Shown: piece after piece, positions 46,940 through 55,740 of the stretch
Layout of the letters: each line of letters begins with the position of its first letter
Numbering within the stretch: the first letter of the stretch is position 1
Source: Streptomyces tateyamensis
GTDB taxonomy: Bacteria; Actinomycetota; Actinomycetes; Streptomycetales; Streptomycetaceae
Assembly (NCBI RefSeq): GCF_003205575.1
Contig: NZ_PYBW01000058.1
Coordinates: 16,137-80,136, forward strand
Direction of reading: 5' to 3'
DNA: 64,000 bases
The notes under the pieces: generated by a model
What the model saw: only the letters and a program-made list of their open reading frames with translations
Database searches by the model: none
Told to the model about the DNA's origin: nothing
Made by a program: the position numbers and the translations under genes

Positions 46940-47895
46940 CCGCGCACCTGCTCGGCCAGCTCCAGGGCCGCCCGGGCCATCGCGGCGGTGGCGGCCGGGT
47001 CGGTCATCAGCAGCGGGACCGCCCGGCAGGCGATCCCACCGGCCGTCACCCGGTCCACCGCGTCGGCGTCGGCCGGGTCCACCAGCCAGCCGTCCAGCAG
47101 CTCGGGGCCGTAGTGCAGCGCGACCGCCGCAGCGGTGGCCTCGACCCCGACCGCGGCCAGCACCTTGTCGGCCATCCCGCGCACCGGCGCGCCGCCGATG
47201 ATCGGGGACAGGCCGACCACCGGCGCCGGTGCCGCGGCCACCGCCGCCCGGATGCCGGGGACGGCCAGAATGGTGCCGATGCTCACCACCGGGTTGGAGG
47301 GCGGGAAGAGGATCACGTCCGCCGCGGCGATCGCCTCCAGCACCCCGGGGCCCGGCTTCGCGGTGTCGGCGCCGACCGGGACGATCGCCTCGGCCGGCAG
47401 CTCGGCGTGCAGCCTGACCCAGTACTCCTGGAAGTGGACGGCCCGGCTGCCCTGCTCGTCGGTGATCCGCACGTGGGTCTCGACCCGGTCGTCGCTCATC
47501 GGCAGCAGGCGGACCCCCGGCTGCCAGCGGTGGCAGAGCGCCTCGGTCACCGCGCTGAGCGGGTAGCCGGCGGCGAGCATCTGGGTGCGCACGATGTGGG
47601 TGGCGAAGTCCTTGTCGCCCAGGCCGAACCAGGACGGCCCGACGCCGTAGGCGGCCAGCTCGGCCTTGACCGCGAAGCTCTCCCCGGCCCGGCCCCAGCC
47701 CTGCTCCTCGTGGATGCCGCCGCCCAGGGTGTACATCACGGTGTCGAGGTCGGGGCAGACCTTCAACCCGAAGAGGTGAATGTCGTCACCGGTGTTGCCG
47801 ATGACGGTGATCTCGTCGCCAGGGGCGACCACGTCCTTGAGCCCGCGCAGGAAGCGGGCCCCGCCGATCCCCCCGGCCAGTGCCACGATACGCAT
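46936..47895 (-). CDS. fbiA: 2-phospho-L-lactate/phosphoenolpyruvate transferase FbiA
   Basis: Transfers the lactyl/PEP phosphate unit from its GDP-activated form to Fo, giving F420-0 or its dehydro form. The 319-residue protein opens with IVALAGGIGGARFLRGL, then VIGNTGDDIHLFGLKVCPDLDTVMYTL and a LFPPSNPVVSIGTILAVPGIR stretch, the family signatures of CofD. First gene of the fbiA-fbiB pair. An ATG at 47895 with a weak AGGATGAG upstream. fbiC and fbiD are not in this window. Confidence 0.95.
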   Translation of the reverse strand: MRIVALAGGIGGARFLRGLKDVVAPGDEITVIGNTGDDIHLFGLKVCPDLDTVMYTLGGGIHEEQGWGRAGESFAVKAELAAYGVGPSWFGLGDKDFATHIVRTQMLAAGYPLSAVTEALCHRWQPGVRLLPMSDDRVETHVRITDEQGSRAVHFQEYWVRLHAELPAEAIVPVGADTAKPGPGVLEAIAAADVILFPPSNPVVSIGTILAVPGIRAAVAAAPAPVVGLSPIIGGAPVRGMADKVLAAVGVEATAAAVALHYGPELLDGWLVDPADADAVDRVTAGGIACRAVPLLMTDPAATAAMARAALELAEQVRG

Positions 47896-47947
47896 GCGCT
47901 CATCCTGCCAGGCGCCGGCGGTGCCGCGGACCGCGCCGGGTGCCCGC

Positions 47948-48565
47948 TCAGGCCGGCTCTGCGGCCAACTCCGCCACCGCTGCCGCGGGGTGCTGGTTCA
48001 TCTCGGTGAGGCCGGGGGCGTACAGGTGGATGCTGACCGCGGGCTCCAGCGAGGCGTTGACCACCTCGTGCACGTACCCGGGGGCGAAGACGCGCTGCCC
48101 GCCCGGGCGCAGGGTGCGGCCGTCCGCGCCGTCCCGGCCCGGCGAGCGCTCGACCAGCTCGCCCTGAACCACCGTCAGCACACCCGAGGACCCGCCGTGG
48201 TCGTGCCGCCCGCTGCTCTGGCCCGGCAGCCAGCTGAGCAGCCAGACCTCGTAGCCGGGCCCGGTCTCCAGCCGCGCGTACCAGCGGGTCAGCGCGTCGT
48301 AGCGGACCAGCGGGGCCCAGCGCGCGGTGTCGGCGGCGAGTTCGCGGACCAGGCGGGTGTAGTCGGCCACGGTGCTGGGGTGGCGCGCCGCGTCGGTGCG
48401 GGCCAGGTGCGGGAAGGCCAGCGGGTCGCCGGCGATCGAGACGTCGCTCAGGCCGTCGGCCCAGGGGCGCGCGGGCGAGGGCAGTCGGCCGGCCTGCCCG
48501 GCGGCGGTGCGGCGGGCGGCCTTGTTGCGGTCGCGGTGGCGCTTGCGGGGGCGGATCGGGCGCAT
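47948..48565 (-). CDS. Cysteine dioxygenase-family cupin protein
   Basis: Probable iron enzyme oxidising cysteine to cysteine sulfinate. The 205-residue protein has a basic start (RPRKRHRDRNKAARR) and the cupin: LTRWYARLETGPGYEVWLLSWLPGQSSGRHDHGGSSGVLTVVQGELVE (spread over residues 90-145; metal His pair in GRHDHGG) and PGYVHEVVNASLEPAVSIHLYAPG (third His). The usual Streptomyces neighbour of whiB has the same length. Substrate could be another thiol, as cupins of this family vary. Start ATG 48565 chosen because the longer frame is not cupin-like. Confidence 0.87.
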   Translation of the reverse strand: MRPIRPRKRHRDRNKAARRTAAGQAGRLPSPARPWADGLSDVSIAGDPLAFPHLARTDAARHPSTVADYTRLVRELAADTARWAPLVRYDALTRWYARLETGPGYEVWLLSWLPGQSSGRHDHGGSSGVLTVVQGELVERSPGRDGADGRTLRPGGQRVFAPGYVHEVVNASLEPAVSIHLYAPGLTEMNQHPAAAVAELAAEPA

Positions 48566-49312
48566 CGGTGGAGTCCTCGCGGTGGAGTCGGCGTGAGCGG
48601 CCGGATCCGCGCGGAGCTGCGGCGACGGTATCGGCCTCGGGGTTGCGGGGTAGGCGCGCCGAGACCGGGAAGAAGGGTCCGAGAGGAGGGGGCCGACGCG
48701 CCTATCGACAACAGGGGCGACAACACCGGAACAGAGTGCTCGCGGCACGGCGGAGCACGGCCTGGCGGCTCCGCGGGGCGAGGGACTCTGACATGCGGAC
48801 CAGCAGACAGGTTCGGCAGGCTCCATGTCAAGTCCTCCCTTTACTCCACCAGGGCGACAACTGGGACGAAACGCCTGATCAGGCGATAAGTCAGGCTCTA
48901 TGTTTCGATGTGCGGATCGCCGGGAAGGCAGGGCGATGACCGGGTTGATCACGGCTCGTGGCGGTGTGTCGGCTGACGCCGCGTCAGCTCGGCCGCTCGC
49001 GGTCCCGAGGGCACTGTGGCCCGCGGTGCCGGCGTCGGCAACCGGATCGATCCGTGGAACGTCTCCCCGGGCGGGGGATGCACCCGGTCCGGACCTGCCG
49101 TGTGGGCCGCGAGCTGCGGAAAGTCCGTTCTGTCCGGATATGTACACTATTTGTAGTGGCTTGGTTCCGGGGAGTGAATTCGGCAGCCAATACCAGAGCT
49201 CGGCTTGACTGAGCCAGAGTGACGCACATGTAATTTCAGTCGTGTCGTTCGGCCGAACCAAGCCGGCGGCCACACGCACGGGGACGCCAAGAGGGGCAGA
49301 GGAGGCGCGCCA
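48566..49312. other. 747-base upstream region of whiB
   Basis: No gene is supported. The right part is AT-richer than its surroundings and holds the whiB promoter described below. CACTA-TTTG-TAGTG (49145-49158) is a perfect five-base inverted repeat close to another promoter-like stretch (TATGTACACT), and GTTCGGCCGAAC (49247-49258) is a perfect 12-base palindrome in the expected leader. The left half is ordinary GC-rich sequence. The length suggests more than one promoter, as known for whiB in S. coelicolor (P1 and P2). Confidence 0.55.
49205..49234 (+). promoter_or_regulatory. whiB promoter with BldD-type box
   Basis: TTGACT (49205-49210) and TGTAAT (49229-49234) are spaced by 18 bases, a good housekeeping promoter giving a leader of about 73 bases. 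Inside the spacer TGAGCCAGAGTGA (49210-49222) matches the core of the BldD consensus nTnACnCwGnGTnAn at all fixed positions but one (C replaced by G). BldD is known to repress whiB in S. coelicolor. Binding here would block the promoter directly. Confidence 0.65.
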
Positions 49313-49582
49313 ATGAGCGAGCTCTTTGAGCTGTTGATCGGTGAGGACATCGAAGAGGAAGAGGAGCTCGGCTGGCAGGAGCGCGCGCTGTGCGCCCAGA
49401 CCGACCCGGAGTCGTTCTTCCCGGAGAAGGGCGGGTCCACCCGCGAGGCCAAGAAAGTCTGCCTCGCCTGTGAGGTGCGCTCCGAATGCCTCGAGTACGC
49501 CCTCGCCAACGACGAGCGTTTCGGAATCTGGGGCGGTCTGTCCGAACGCGAACGCCGGCGGCTCAAGAAGAGCGCGGTCTGA
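49313..49582 (+). CDS. whiB: Sporulation regulator WhiB
   Basis: An 89-residue iron-sulfur transcription factor needed, with WhiA, to stop aerial growth and start septation in Streptomyces. Four cluster-binding cysteines are present (C27, C50, C53, C59), then the G71-IWGG turn and a basic DNA-binding tail (LSERERRRLKKSAV). From residue 19 the sequence is nearly the same as S. coelicolor WhiB as I recall it; the acidic N terminus (EDIEEEEE) differs. GAGGAGG before the ATG is a strong ribosome site. Terminated by a good hairpin about 100 bases downstream. Confidence 0.97.
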   Translation: MSELFELLIGEDIEEEEELGWQERALCAQTDPESFFPEKGGSTREAKKVCLACEVRSECLEYALANDERFGIWGGLSERERRRLKKSAV

Positions 49583-49680
49583 CCCGTCCGCGCGGGCGCG
49601 GTGGCCGGGCTCCAATGCACGGCAGATTGGCATCGACTTTCTTCTTCGCAGAATCTGTGCGGAATCCACCGCGGTTGTGC

Positions 49681-49709
49681 AAGCGCCTCGCCGGTGCGGC
49701 GGGGCGCTT
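49681..49709 (+). terminator. Terminator of whiB
   Basis: AAGCGCC-T-CGCC with GGCG-G-GGCGCTT around GGTGC makes a 12-pair stem including a T/G position, and the right arm runs into a short T tract (CTTTT). This is the most classical intrinsic terminator in the window. Confidence 0.85.
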
Positions 49710-49754
49710 TTGCATATTCACGCGCCCGCCCTCGGCGGGCCGCACACCAGCTGG

Positions 49755-49781
49755 TTGTCCACAGGTCGGCAGTTGTCCACA
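49755..49781 (+). promoter_or_regulatory. Two perfect DnaA-box sequences in tandem
   Basis: TTGTCCACA occurs at 49755-49763 and 49773-49781 in the same direction, each within GTTGTCCACAG, 18 bases start to start. This is the preferred DnaA box of Streptomyces. The pair lies in the gap between whiB and the giant glycosyltransferase gene, about 40 bases upstream of a TAGTGT -10-like hexamer (49821-49826). Confidence 0.65.
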
Positions 49782-49871
49782 GCCGCCGACCGGGTGGCCA
49801 CCGCCCCAAGGCGAAGCCGTTAGTGTGGTGCGCCACCTGCCGTCCACTCGGAACCGGGGCCTGCGCACTCG

Positions 49872-52800
49872 ATGACTGCCTACAGCCACCAGCACGGCTA
49901 CCCTGACCAGCCGTCCGCCCCCGCCGTGTCCGGGGGGTTCGGCGGCGGGTCGCGTCCGCCCGCCTACCCGCGCCACCTGGTCACCGCCGTCGTCGTCAGC
50001 CATGACGGCGCCCGCTGGCTGCCGCAGGCGTTGGCCGGTCTGCTCGGCCAGGACCGGCAGGTGCAGCGGATCCTCGCGGTGGACACCGGCAGCACCGACA
50101 CCTCCCCCCAGCTGCTGCGCGACACCCTGGGCGACTGGCTGCCGGAGAGCGGTCCGACCGTGCTCGGCCGGCGGGCCGGCTTCGGCACCGCGGTGGGCGA
50201 GGCGGTCTTCAACTCCCCGCCGCTGCGCCCGGAGGACCTGCCCTACAGTCTCGACCCGTCCGGCTACGACCCGGTCACCGGCGGCTGGGACGACTTCGGC
50301 GACCCGCTCTCCGCCGAGGACGACGGCCTGCGCTCGGACGGCCCCCGGCAGACCGAGCCGGTCGAGTGGCTCTGGCTCCTGCACGACGACTGCGAGCCGC
50401 ACACCGACGCGCTGCGCCGGCTGCTCCAGGTCGCCGACACCACCCCCTCGGCCGCCGTGATCGGCCCCAAGCTGCGCAGCTGGTACGACCGCCGCCAGCT
50501 GCTGGAGGTCGGCGTCACCATCGCCCGCTCCGGCCGCCGGTGGACCGGCCTGGACCGGCGCGAGCAGGACCAGGGCCAGCACGACCAGGTCCGCCCGGTG
50601 CTCGCGGTCTCCACCGCCGGGATGCTGGTCCGCCGCGACGTCTTCGAGCAGCTCGGGGGCTTCGACCGGGCCCTGCCCCTGATGCGCGACGACACCGACT
50701 TCTGCTGGCGGGTCAACGCCGCCGGCCACCGCGTGGTGATCGCCCCGGACGCGGTGCTGCGGCACGCCGAGGCGGCCAGCCGCGAGCGCCGCGCGATCGA
50801 CTGCGCCGCCAACCACCCGCACCGGGTGGACAAGGCCGGCGCGGTCTACACCCTGCTGGCGAACTCGCGCGGCCTGGTCATCCCCTACGTGCTGCTGCGG
50901 CTGGTGCTCGGCACCCTGCTGCGGGTGCTGACCAACCTGGTCGGCAAGGACCCGCGCCAGGCCTACGACGAGATCGCCGGCCTGGGCCACGAACTGCTGC
51001 GGCTGCCGCGCCTGCTGCTGGCCCGCAAGCGCCGGGCCCGCACCCGCTCGGTCGACCCGCTGGACGACCGCACCCTCTTCCCCCCGCCCGGCGCCACCGC
51101 CCGCCTCGCCGTCGAGGGCGTGATCAGCTCGCTGGGCATCGGCGGCTCGGACGACAGCACGGTCGGCCGGCACGGCGGCGCCGGCGAGGCCACCGGCGGT
51201 GACGAGGACAACGAGGTCCTGGAGGTCGAGCAGTTCGCCCTGCTCAAGAAGCTGGCCAGGCGCCCGGCGCCGATGCTCTTCGCCGCGCTGCTGGTCTTCG
51301 CCCTGCTCGCCGCGCGCGGCCTGCTGGGCAGCGGCTCGCTGCTCGGCGGCGCGCTGCTGCCCGCCGCTGACGGCGCCTCAGGCCTGTGGGACATGTACGC
51401 CGGCAGCTGGCACGGCGTCGGCACCGGCAGTACCGCCGCCGCCCCGCCGTACCTCGCGGTGCTCTCGGTCTTCTCCTGGCTGCTCTTCGACCACGCGGAC
51501 CTCGCGGTCACCCTGCTGCTGATGCTCTCGGTGCCGCTGGCCGCCGTCAGCGCCTACCTGGTCTCGCGCCCGCTGCTCGGCTCCAAGCTGGTGCGGGCCT
51601 GGGCCAGCGCGACCTACGCGCTGCTGCCCGCCGCCACCGGCGCGATCGCCCAGGGCCGGCTCGGCACCGCGGTGCTGATGGTGCTGCTGCCCCCGCTGGC
51701 CCGGGCCGCCGCGATCGCGGCCGGCCTCGGCATCCGCCGGGAGACGGCCGCCAGGGGTGCCCGGCCCGGCTGGCGGTCCACCTGGATGACGGTGCTGCTG
51801 CTCACCCTGTGCACCGCCTTCGTGCCGCTGACCTGGGCCATCGCGGTCCCGCTGACGCTGGCCGCGCTGGTCGCCGCGATACTGCGCGGTGGTGCCTACG
51901 GCACCGGGCTGGAGGCGCTTCGGCTGCTCGGCAGCCGGGTCGCCGCGATCCTGGTGCTGCCCGTCGTGGTGCTGGCCCCGTGGTCGTTGCAGGTGCTCGC
52001 GCACCCCTCGCGGCTGCTGCTGGAGGCCGGGCTGCCGGTGTTCAGCGGCCCGCGGGCCAGTGCGCTCGGGCTGCTGCTGGCCAACCCCGGCGGTTCCGGC
52101 GTGCCGCCCGTCTGGCTCTCGACCGGCGTGGTGCTGGCCGCGCTGGCCGCGCTGCTGCGGGCCGACCGGCGCCGCGCGGTGCTCGCCGCCTGGGCTGCGG
52201 CCGGGGCCGGCCTGGTCTTCTCGGTCGCGGTGGCCGGCACCCACGTGACCCCGGCCTCCGGCGGCCTGCCGGTGGCTGCCTGGGCCGGCCCGGCCAGCCT
52301 GCTCAGCGGCATCGCGCTGCTGGCCGCCGCCGCGATCGGCGCCGACGGGGCGAACGCCCGGGTGGCCGGGATCGCCTTCGGCTGGCGCCAGCCGGTGGCC
52401 GCGCTGGTGGTGGCCGCCGCCGTGCTGGCCCCGCTCGGCACCGCGCTCTGGTGGGCGGTGGGCGGCGCCCAGGGCCCGCTGCGCCGCACCGCCGACGGTC
52501 AGGTGCCCGCCTTCATCGCGGTGGAGGCCGGCACCGGCGACCGCGCCCGCACCCTGGTGCTCTCCGGCGACGGCAAGGGCGGCGCGGTCCACTACGCGCT
52601 GGTCCGCGGCGCCGGCCTGACCCTGGGTCAGGCCGAGGGCACGGTGGACTCCGGCGGCTCCACCAAGGACGGCGTGACCAAGCTGGTCGGCAGCCTGCTG
52701 GCCGGTTCCGGGGCCGACCAGGCCGGTGCGCTGGCCGGCTTCGGCGTGGCCTACGTGGTCGTCAAGGACCCGCTGACCGCCCAGGTGCACGACCAGCTGG

Positions 52801-54035
52801 ACACCACCCCGGGCCTGGTCCGGCTCAGCCAGGACAAGGGCACTTCGATCTGGCAGGTCGCCGGCGTGCCCGCGACCCGGGCCGTGATTACCGCGCCGAA
52901 CGCGCTGCCGGTGGCCGTGCCGGCCGGCGGCGAGGCGGTGCACACCACGGTGCCGGCGGGTCCGGCCGGCCGGGTGCTGCGGCTGGCCGAGCAGGCCGAC
53001 CCCGGTTGGCGCGCCACGCTGGACGGCACCGCGCTGACCCCCGTCACGGTGGACGGCTGGGCCCAGGGCTTCCAGCTGCCGGCCGGCGGCGGCGTGCTGG
53101 CCGTCACCCGTGTCGTCCCGGTGGCGCACACCGGCTGGATCGGCGCCCAACTGCTGCTCGGCGTGGTGATCCTGGTGCTCGCGCTGCCCGGTCGCCGCAA
53201 CACCAGGGACGACGACCTGCCCGAGGAGGTGGTGGCCGCCGCCGCGCTGGCCGCCCAGGCGCAGGCCCAGGCGCCGATCCCCGGCAGCCGCCGGGCCCGC
53301 CGGATGGCCGAACGCGGCGAGGGCGGCGAGGGCGCGGAGGCGGACGAGGACCTCGAGCCCGGCGTCTACGGCGCCACCCCCGGCATCCCGGCCCAGCCGG
53401 GCAGCGAGGCCTACCCGGGCGCCGAGCAGCCGGTGCTCCACCAGGACCCGTACGCCCAGGACGGCTACGCCGAGGACTACCAGCAGGCCGATCCCTACAG
53501 CTACGACCCGTACGCCGCCCAGCAGTCCTACCAGACCTATGCCGCGGCCCAGCCCGAGGCCGGCCAGTACGCCGACCAGTCGCAGTCGCAGTACGGCGAC
53601 CAGGGGCAGTACGCCGAGCAGTCGCAGTACGGCGACCAGGGGCAGTACGCCGAGCAGTCGCAGTACGGCGGCCAGGGGCACTACGCCGAGCAGTCGCAGT
53701 ACGCCGAGCAGCCGCAGTACGGCGACCAGTCGCCCTACTCGGAGCAGGCGGGTTACCCGGAGCAGTCGCAGTACCGCGACCAGGGGCACTACGGCGAGCA
53801 GCAGTCCTACCCGGCCGCCGACCCGTACGCCGGCGACTACCCGACGGACCCGTACGCGCCCGGCTACGGCTACCAGGGCCAGGGTCAGCAGGACCACGGC
53901 CAGGGCCAGGCACACGGGCAGGACCAGGGCCACGGCGAGCCGCAACCCTGGCTGCCGGGTCAGTCCGGCCCCTACGACCCGCAGGACCCCGGCTACGGCA
54001 GCCACCCGCACCACGACGGAGCTGACCCGCGATGA
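49872..54035 (+). CDS. Giant membrane glycosyltransferase with Gln/Tyr-rich tail
   Basis: A 1387-residue protein. Residues 35-320 are a family 2 glycosyltransferase domain: HLVTAVVVSHDGARWLPQAL, VDTGSTDTS, WLLHDDCEPH with D172-D173 (DxD-like), and AGMLVRRDVFEQLGGFDRAL plus RDDTDFCWRV. From about residue 460 to 900 there are some twelve transmembrane segments, then an extracytoplasmic domain (about 900-1090), one more helix (ILVLALPG) and a disordered C terminus with 12-residue Gln/Tyr repeats (about 1238-1273 exact). Members of this kind are conserved next to whiB in Streptomyces. The sugar acceptor is unknown. It overlaps the next gene by four bases. Confidence 0.88.
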   Translation: MTAYSHQHGYPDQPSAPAVSGGFGGGSRPPAYPRHLVTAVVVSHDGARWLPQALAGLLGQDRQVQRILAVDTGSTDTSPQLLRDTLGDWLPESGPTVLGRRAGFGTAVGEAVFNSPPLRPEDLPYSLDPSGYDPVTGGWDDFGDPLSAEDDGLRSDGPRQTEPVEWLWLLHDDCEPHTDALRRLLQVADTTPSAAVIGPKLRSWYDRRQLLEVGVTIARSGRRWTGLDRREQDQGQHDQVRPVLAVSTAGMLVRRDVFEQLGGFDRALPLMRDDTDFCWRVNAAGHRVVIAPDAVLRHAEAASRERRAIDCAANHPHRVDKAGAVYTLLANSRGLVIPYVLLRLVLGTLLRVLTNLVGKDPRQAYDEIAGLGHELLRLPRLLLARKRRARTRSVDPLDDRTLFPPPGATARLAVEGVISSLGIGGSDDSTVGRHGGAGEATGGDEDNEVLEVEQFALLKKLARRPAPMLFAALLVFALLAARGLLGSGSLLGGALLPAADGASGLWDMYAGSWHGVGTGSTAAAPPYLAVLSVFSWLLFDHADLAVTLLLMLSVPLAAVSAYLVSRPLLGSKLVRAWASATYALLPAATGAIAQGRLGTAVLMVLLPPLARAAAIAAGLGIRRETAARGARPGWRSTWMTVLLLTLCTAFVPLTWAIAVPLTLAALVAAILRGGAYGTGLEALRLLGSRVAAILVLPVVVLAPWSLQVLAHPSRLLLEAGLPVFSGPRASALGLLLANPGGSGVPPVWLSTGVVLAALAALLRADRRRAVLAAWAAAGAGLVFSVAVAGTHVTPASGGLPVAAWAGPASLLSGIALLAAAAIGADGANARVAGIAFGWRQPVAALVVAAAVLAPLGTALWWAVGGAQGPLRRTADGQVPAFIAVEAGTGDRARTLVLSGDGKGGAVHYALVRGAGLTLGQAEGTVDSGGSTKDGVTKLVGSLLAGSGADQAGALAGFGVAYVVVKDPLTAQVHDQLDTTPGLVRLSQDKGTSIWQVAGVPATRAVITAPNALPVAVPAGGEAVHTTVPAGPAGRVLRLAEQADPGWRATLDGTALTPVTVDGWAQGFQLPAGGGVLAVTRVVPVAHTGWIGAQLLLGVVILVLALPGRRNTRDDDLPEEVVAAAALAAQAQAQAPIPGSRRARRMAERGEGGEGAEADEDLEPGVYGATPGIPAQPGSEAYPGAEQPVLHQDPYAQDGYAEDYQQADPYSYDPYAAQQSYQTYAAAQPEAGQYADQSQSQYGDQGQYAEQSQYGDQGQYAEQSQYGGQGHYAEQSQYAEQPQYGDQSPYSEQAGYPEQSQYRDQGHYGEQQSYPAADPYAGDYPTDPYAPGYGYQGQGQQDHGQGQAHGQDQGHGEPQPWLPGQSGPYDPQDPGYGSHPHHDGADPR
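53583..53690 (+). repeat. Three in-frame 36-base repeats in the glycosyltransferase tail
   Basis: Units at 53583-53618, 53619-53654 and 53655-53690 each encode QSQYGDQGQYAE or a two-residue variant. Degenerate Gln/Tyr units continue to about 53800. The two first units are identical at protein level. Confidence 0.85.
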
Positions 54036-55696
54036 AGAAGATCCCCAGCCTCTCGCTCGACCGGGTCAGCGCGATGGCCCGCTCCGCCGACCCCGGCACC
54101 GGCGGTGCCGGCGGCGGGCGGACCGGCCGCTCGCTGCTGGCCTGCGTCGCCGTGCTGGCCGTGGTGTTCGGGGTGGCCGAGCTGCGCCCGCCCGCCGCCG
54201 CCAGCTCCGCGGCCACCGGTGCGCCCACCGCCGCCCAGGTGGAGCGGACCGCCGCGGTCTGCCCGCAGCCGATGCAGGGCCTGAGCGGCACCACCCAGCT
54301 GACCGCCTTCACCCCGGGCACCGGCGGTACCGCCCCCGGCGGCACCGCCACGGTGCGCGACATCACGCCGCAGGCCTTCGCCGCCCCCGCTGCCCCGGCC
54401 GCGCCCAGCGGCTCCCCGGCCAGTGGCTCACCCGCCCCCAGCGGCTCCCCGGCCGGCTCGGCTCCCGCCCAGCAGCAGGTGAGCGACGCCCGGATCAGCC
54501 TGGCCAAGCCGGGCACCCCGGTCAGCGCCCAGGCCGCGGCGACCGACACCGCGGCCGGCACCTTCGCAGTGGCCACCGGCGCCTACGCCCCCGGCTTCAC
54601 CGTCACCCAGACCACCACCATCACCGACCAGCGCGGCATGGGCGTCTCCGGCGTGACCTGCGTGCCCTCCGGCACCCACTTCTGGTTCGCCGGCGCCAGC
54701 ACCAGCGGTGACCGCAAGGACTACCTGAGCCTGAACGACGCCGAGCCCACCGCCGCCGTGGTCGACGTCCACCTGTACGGCGACAAGGGCCCGATCGACA
54801 CCGGCGACGCCGGTACCGGCATCAAGGTCGACCCCGGCACCTCGCTCTCGGTGCTGCTGTCGAGCCTGACCGTCCAGCAGAACAGCGACCTGGCGGTCGA
54901 GGTGACGGTGCGCAGCGGCCGCCTGGGCGTCTACCTGCACGCGGCCGACGGATCGGCCGGCACCGACTGGATCCCCGCCTCGGTGAACCCGGCGCCCACC
55001 GTGGTGCTGCCCGGTCTGCCCGCCGACCTGTCCGGTGCCCGGCTGATCGTGGCCGCCCCCCGCGGTGACGACGACGCGGACCTGAAGATCCAGCTCTCCG
55101 GCCCGAACGGCTGGTTCGTCCCCGCCGGCCACGAGTCGATCCACGTCAAGGCCGGCATGGTGGCCGCGGTCGACCTGGACCAGACGACCCACCAGCAGAT
55201 CTCCGCGCTGCGGCTGACGCCCAGTGACCCGAGCCACGCCACCCCGGTGCTGGCCACCGTGCGGATCAACCGGGCCAACGGCTCCAAGTCCGACGCCGCC
55301 TGGGTCACCGGAACCGCCCCGGTCGGCAAGCGCGCCTCGGTGGCCGACGCCCGCGCCGGCGGCAGCACCACGCTGCTGCTCACCGCCACGGGTGACAGCG
55401 CCGCGAGCGTTCGAGTGACGGCCTCGGCCGGCTCCGGCGGCGGCACCCCCGCCACCAAGGACGTGGACATCCCGGCGGGCAGCACGGTCTCGCTCCCCGC
55501 GCCGGAGCCCGGCGGTGGCAGCGGCAACTTCGGCCTGACGGTGGAGACGGTGAAGGGCGGGCCGGTGGTGGCGGCCCGGATGCTGGCGCTGACCACCAAG
55601 GACGTGCCGATGTTCACCGTCCAGACCCTGCAGGACGACCACAGCTTCGTGCAGGTCCCGCCCGCGGCGCCCGATCCGGGCCTGCTGGTGCACTGA
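54032..55696 (+). CDS. DUF5719-family exported protein
   Basis: A 554-residue protein whose start overlaps the glycosyltransferase stop (ATGA), so the two are made together. One hydrophobic segment near residues 34-52 (LLACVAVLAVVFGVAEL) anchors or exports it. A Ser/Pro/Ala linker (about 112-150, GSPASGSPAPSGSPAGS) follows, and then a long beta-rich domain with no catalytic motif I can see. I recognise it as DUF5719, which is regularly found with this type of glycosyltransferase. It may help to present or modify the glycan product outside the membrane. Confidence 0.82.
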   Translation: MKKIPSLSLDRVSAMARSADPGTGGAGGGRTGRSLLACVAVLAVVFGVAELRPPAAASSAATGAPTAAQVERTAAVCPQPMQGLSGTTQLTAFTPGTGGTAPGGTATVRDITPQAFAAPAAPAAPSGSPASGSPAPSGSPAGSAPAQQQVSDARISLAKPGTPVSAQAAATDTAAGTFAVATGAYAPGFTVTQTTTITDQRGMGVSGVTCVPSGTHFWFAGASTSGDRKDYLSLNDAEPTAAVVDVHLYGDKGPIDTGDAGTGIKVDPGTSLSVLLSSLTVQQNSDLAVEVTVRSGRLGVYLHAADGSAGTDWIPASVNPAPTVVLPGLPADLSGARLIVAAPRGDDDADLKIQLSGPNGWFVPAGHESIHVKAGMVAAVDLDQTTHQQISALRLTPSDPSHATPVLATVRINRANGSKSDAAWVTGTAPVGKRASVADARAGGSTTLLLTATGDSAASVRVTASAGSGGGTPATKDVDIPAGSTVSLPAPEPGGGSGNFGLTVETVKGGPVVAARMLALTTKDVPMFTVQTLQDDHSFVQVPPAAPDPGLLVH

Positions 55697-55740
55697 GGCC
55701 GGTCCGGGGCGACGGCCGGTGAGTGGCCGGCCGACGTCCC

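Noticed and set aside
53583..53800. CRISPR array
   Set aside because: The repeats are in frame, adjacent without spacers and encode Gln/Tyr units.
51378..54014. 878-residue minus-strand frame opposite the giant glycosyltransferase
   Set aside because: Composition is repetitive Gly/Arg/Gln, and the plus frame has clear domains, membrane segments and an overlap with the next gene.
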